26,297 nt of DNA from an uncultured Microbacterium sp. (GTDB lineage: Bacteria > Actinomycetota > Actinomycetes > Actinomycetales > Microbacteriaceae): contig CALANM010000056.1 in assembly GCA_937926065.1 (NCBI GenBank), positions 1 through 26,297 on the forward strand, in the 5' to 3' direction. Below are positions 26,226 through 26,297 of this stretch, one piece after another. The notes beneath the pieces were generated by a model. The model was not told the origin of the DNA. It did not search any database and saw nothing but the letters and a program-made list of their open reading frames with translations. The number at the start of each line of letters is the position of its first letter. Position 1 is the first letter of the stretch. The position numbers were made by a program, and so were the translations under genes.

Positions 26226-26228
26226 ACT
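26199..26228 (+). promoter_or_regulatory. Putative promoter of tRNA-Pro
   Basis: TTCGGC (26199-26204) and TAGACT (26223-26228) are spaced 18 bases. The -10 box includes the TAG stop codon of the phosphoesterase gene, and the tRNA begins 14 bases after it. This is the only TAnnnT box in the short gap. Confidence 0.45.
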
Positions 26229-26242
26229 CGGAGGGTTGCCAC

Positions 26243-26297
26243 CGGGGTGTGGCGCAGCTTGGTAGCGCGCGTCGTTCGGGACGACGAGGCCGCAGGT
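26243..26297 (+). tRNA. tRNA-Pro (anticodon CGG), cut by the window end
   Basis: The 5' 55 bases of a tRNA are present. They comprise the acceptor arm start CGGGGTG, a D arm GCGCAGCTTGGTAGCGC, and an anticodon stem CGTCG/CGACG around loop TTCGGGA with anticodon CGG, reading Pro CCG. The variable loop and the start of the T arm follow. The 3' part lies outside the window, so completeness cannot be judged. Confidence 0.92.

Overview
The window is a stretch of high-GC actinobacterial chromosome, most likely from Microbacteriaceae and probably Microbacterium or a close relative. The signs are the GC-rich coding style, frequent GTG starts, many 4-base ATGA/GTGA gene overlaps, several apparent leaderless starts, DUF2510 and DUF4244 proteins, a 6C RNA, and a gene order resembling the topA-tad-acs-ridA-ponA-phosphoesterase region of other Actinobacteria (recalled from memory, not searched). 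It reads as core genome. I see no insertion sequence, phage gene, CRISPR array, toxin-antitoxin pair or broken gene.

Layout. 1-6119: a multi-spanning membrane protein (+), then a minus-strand group of an MMPL transporter, a nicotinamidase and a DUF2510 membrane protein. The MMPL gene appears leaderless, with a perfect 19-bp palindrome lying over its -10 box. An EamA/DMT transporter runs divergently from it and a small two-span membrane protein follows. 6139-9134: tRNA-Thr(CGU) on minus, then a methionine ABC importer (metQ, metN, metI), with a strong hairpin between the first two genes. 9183-15316: a minus-strand run topA, tmk, holB and a secreted alpha/beta-hydrolase lipoprotein, two of its three junctions being GTGA overlaps. 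15620-18619: a compact Tad pilus/secretion locus on minus (tadA, a two-domain tadB-tadC-like protein, a DUF4244 pilin-like protein, tadE and a second TadE-like protein). About 18751-18841 upstream of it is a 6C RNA with its own promoter. 19028-21771: acs and a thioesterase-like gene joined by a GTGA overlap (+). 21807-22489: a DUF4177-like protein and a RidA protein (-). 22576-26225: a class A penicillin-binding protein with two PASTA domains, then a metallophosphoesterase that appears to start at a CTG codon. The window ends inside tRNA-Pro(CGG).

Working together: topA, tmk and holB serve DNA topology, dTTP supply and the replicase clamp loader. The Tad genes lack a prepilin peptidase and a CpaE/TadZ-like protein here, so processing must be encoded elsewhere or the system is reduced. 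acs and the thioesterase act on acetyl/acyl-CoA. ponA and the phosphoesterase form an envelope pair. I found no clearly undescribed multi-gene system. The features most worth following up are the 6C RNA beside the Tad locus, the operator over the leaderless MMPL promoter, the fused TadBC-like protein and the possible CTG start.
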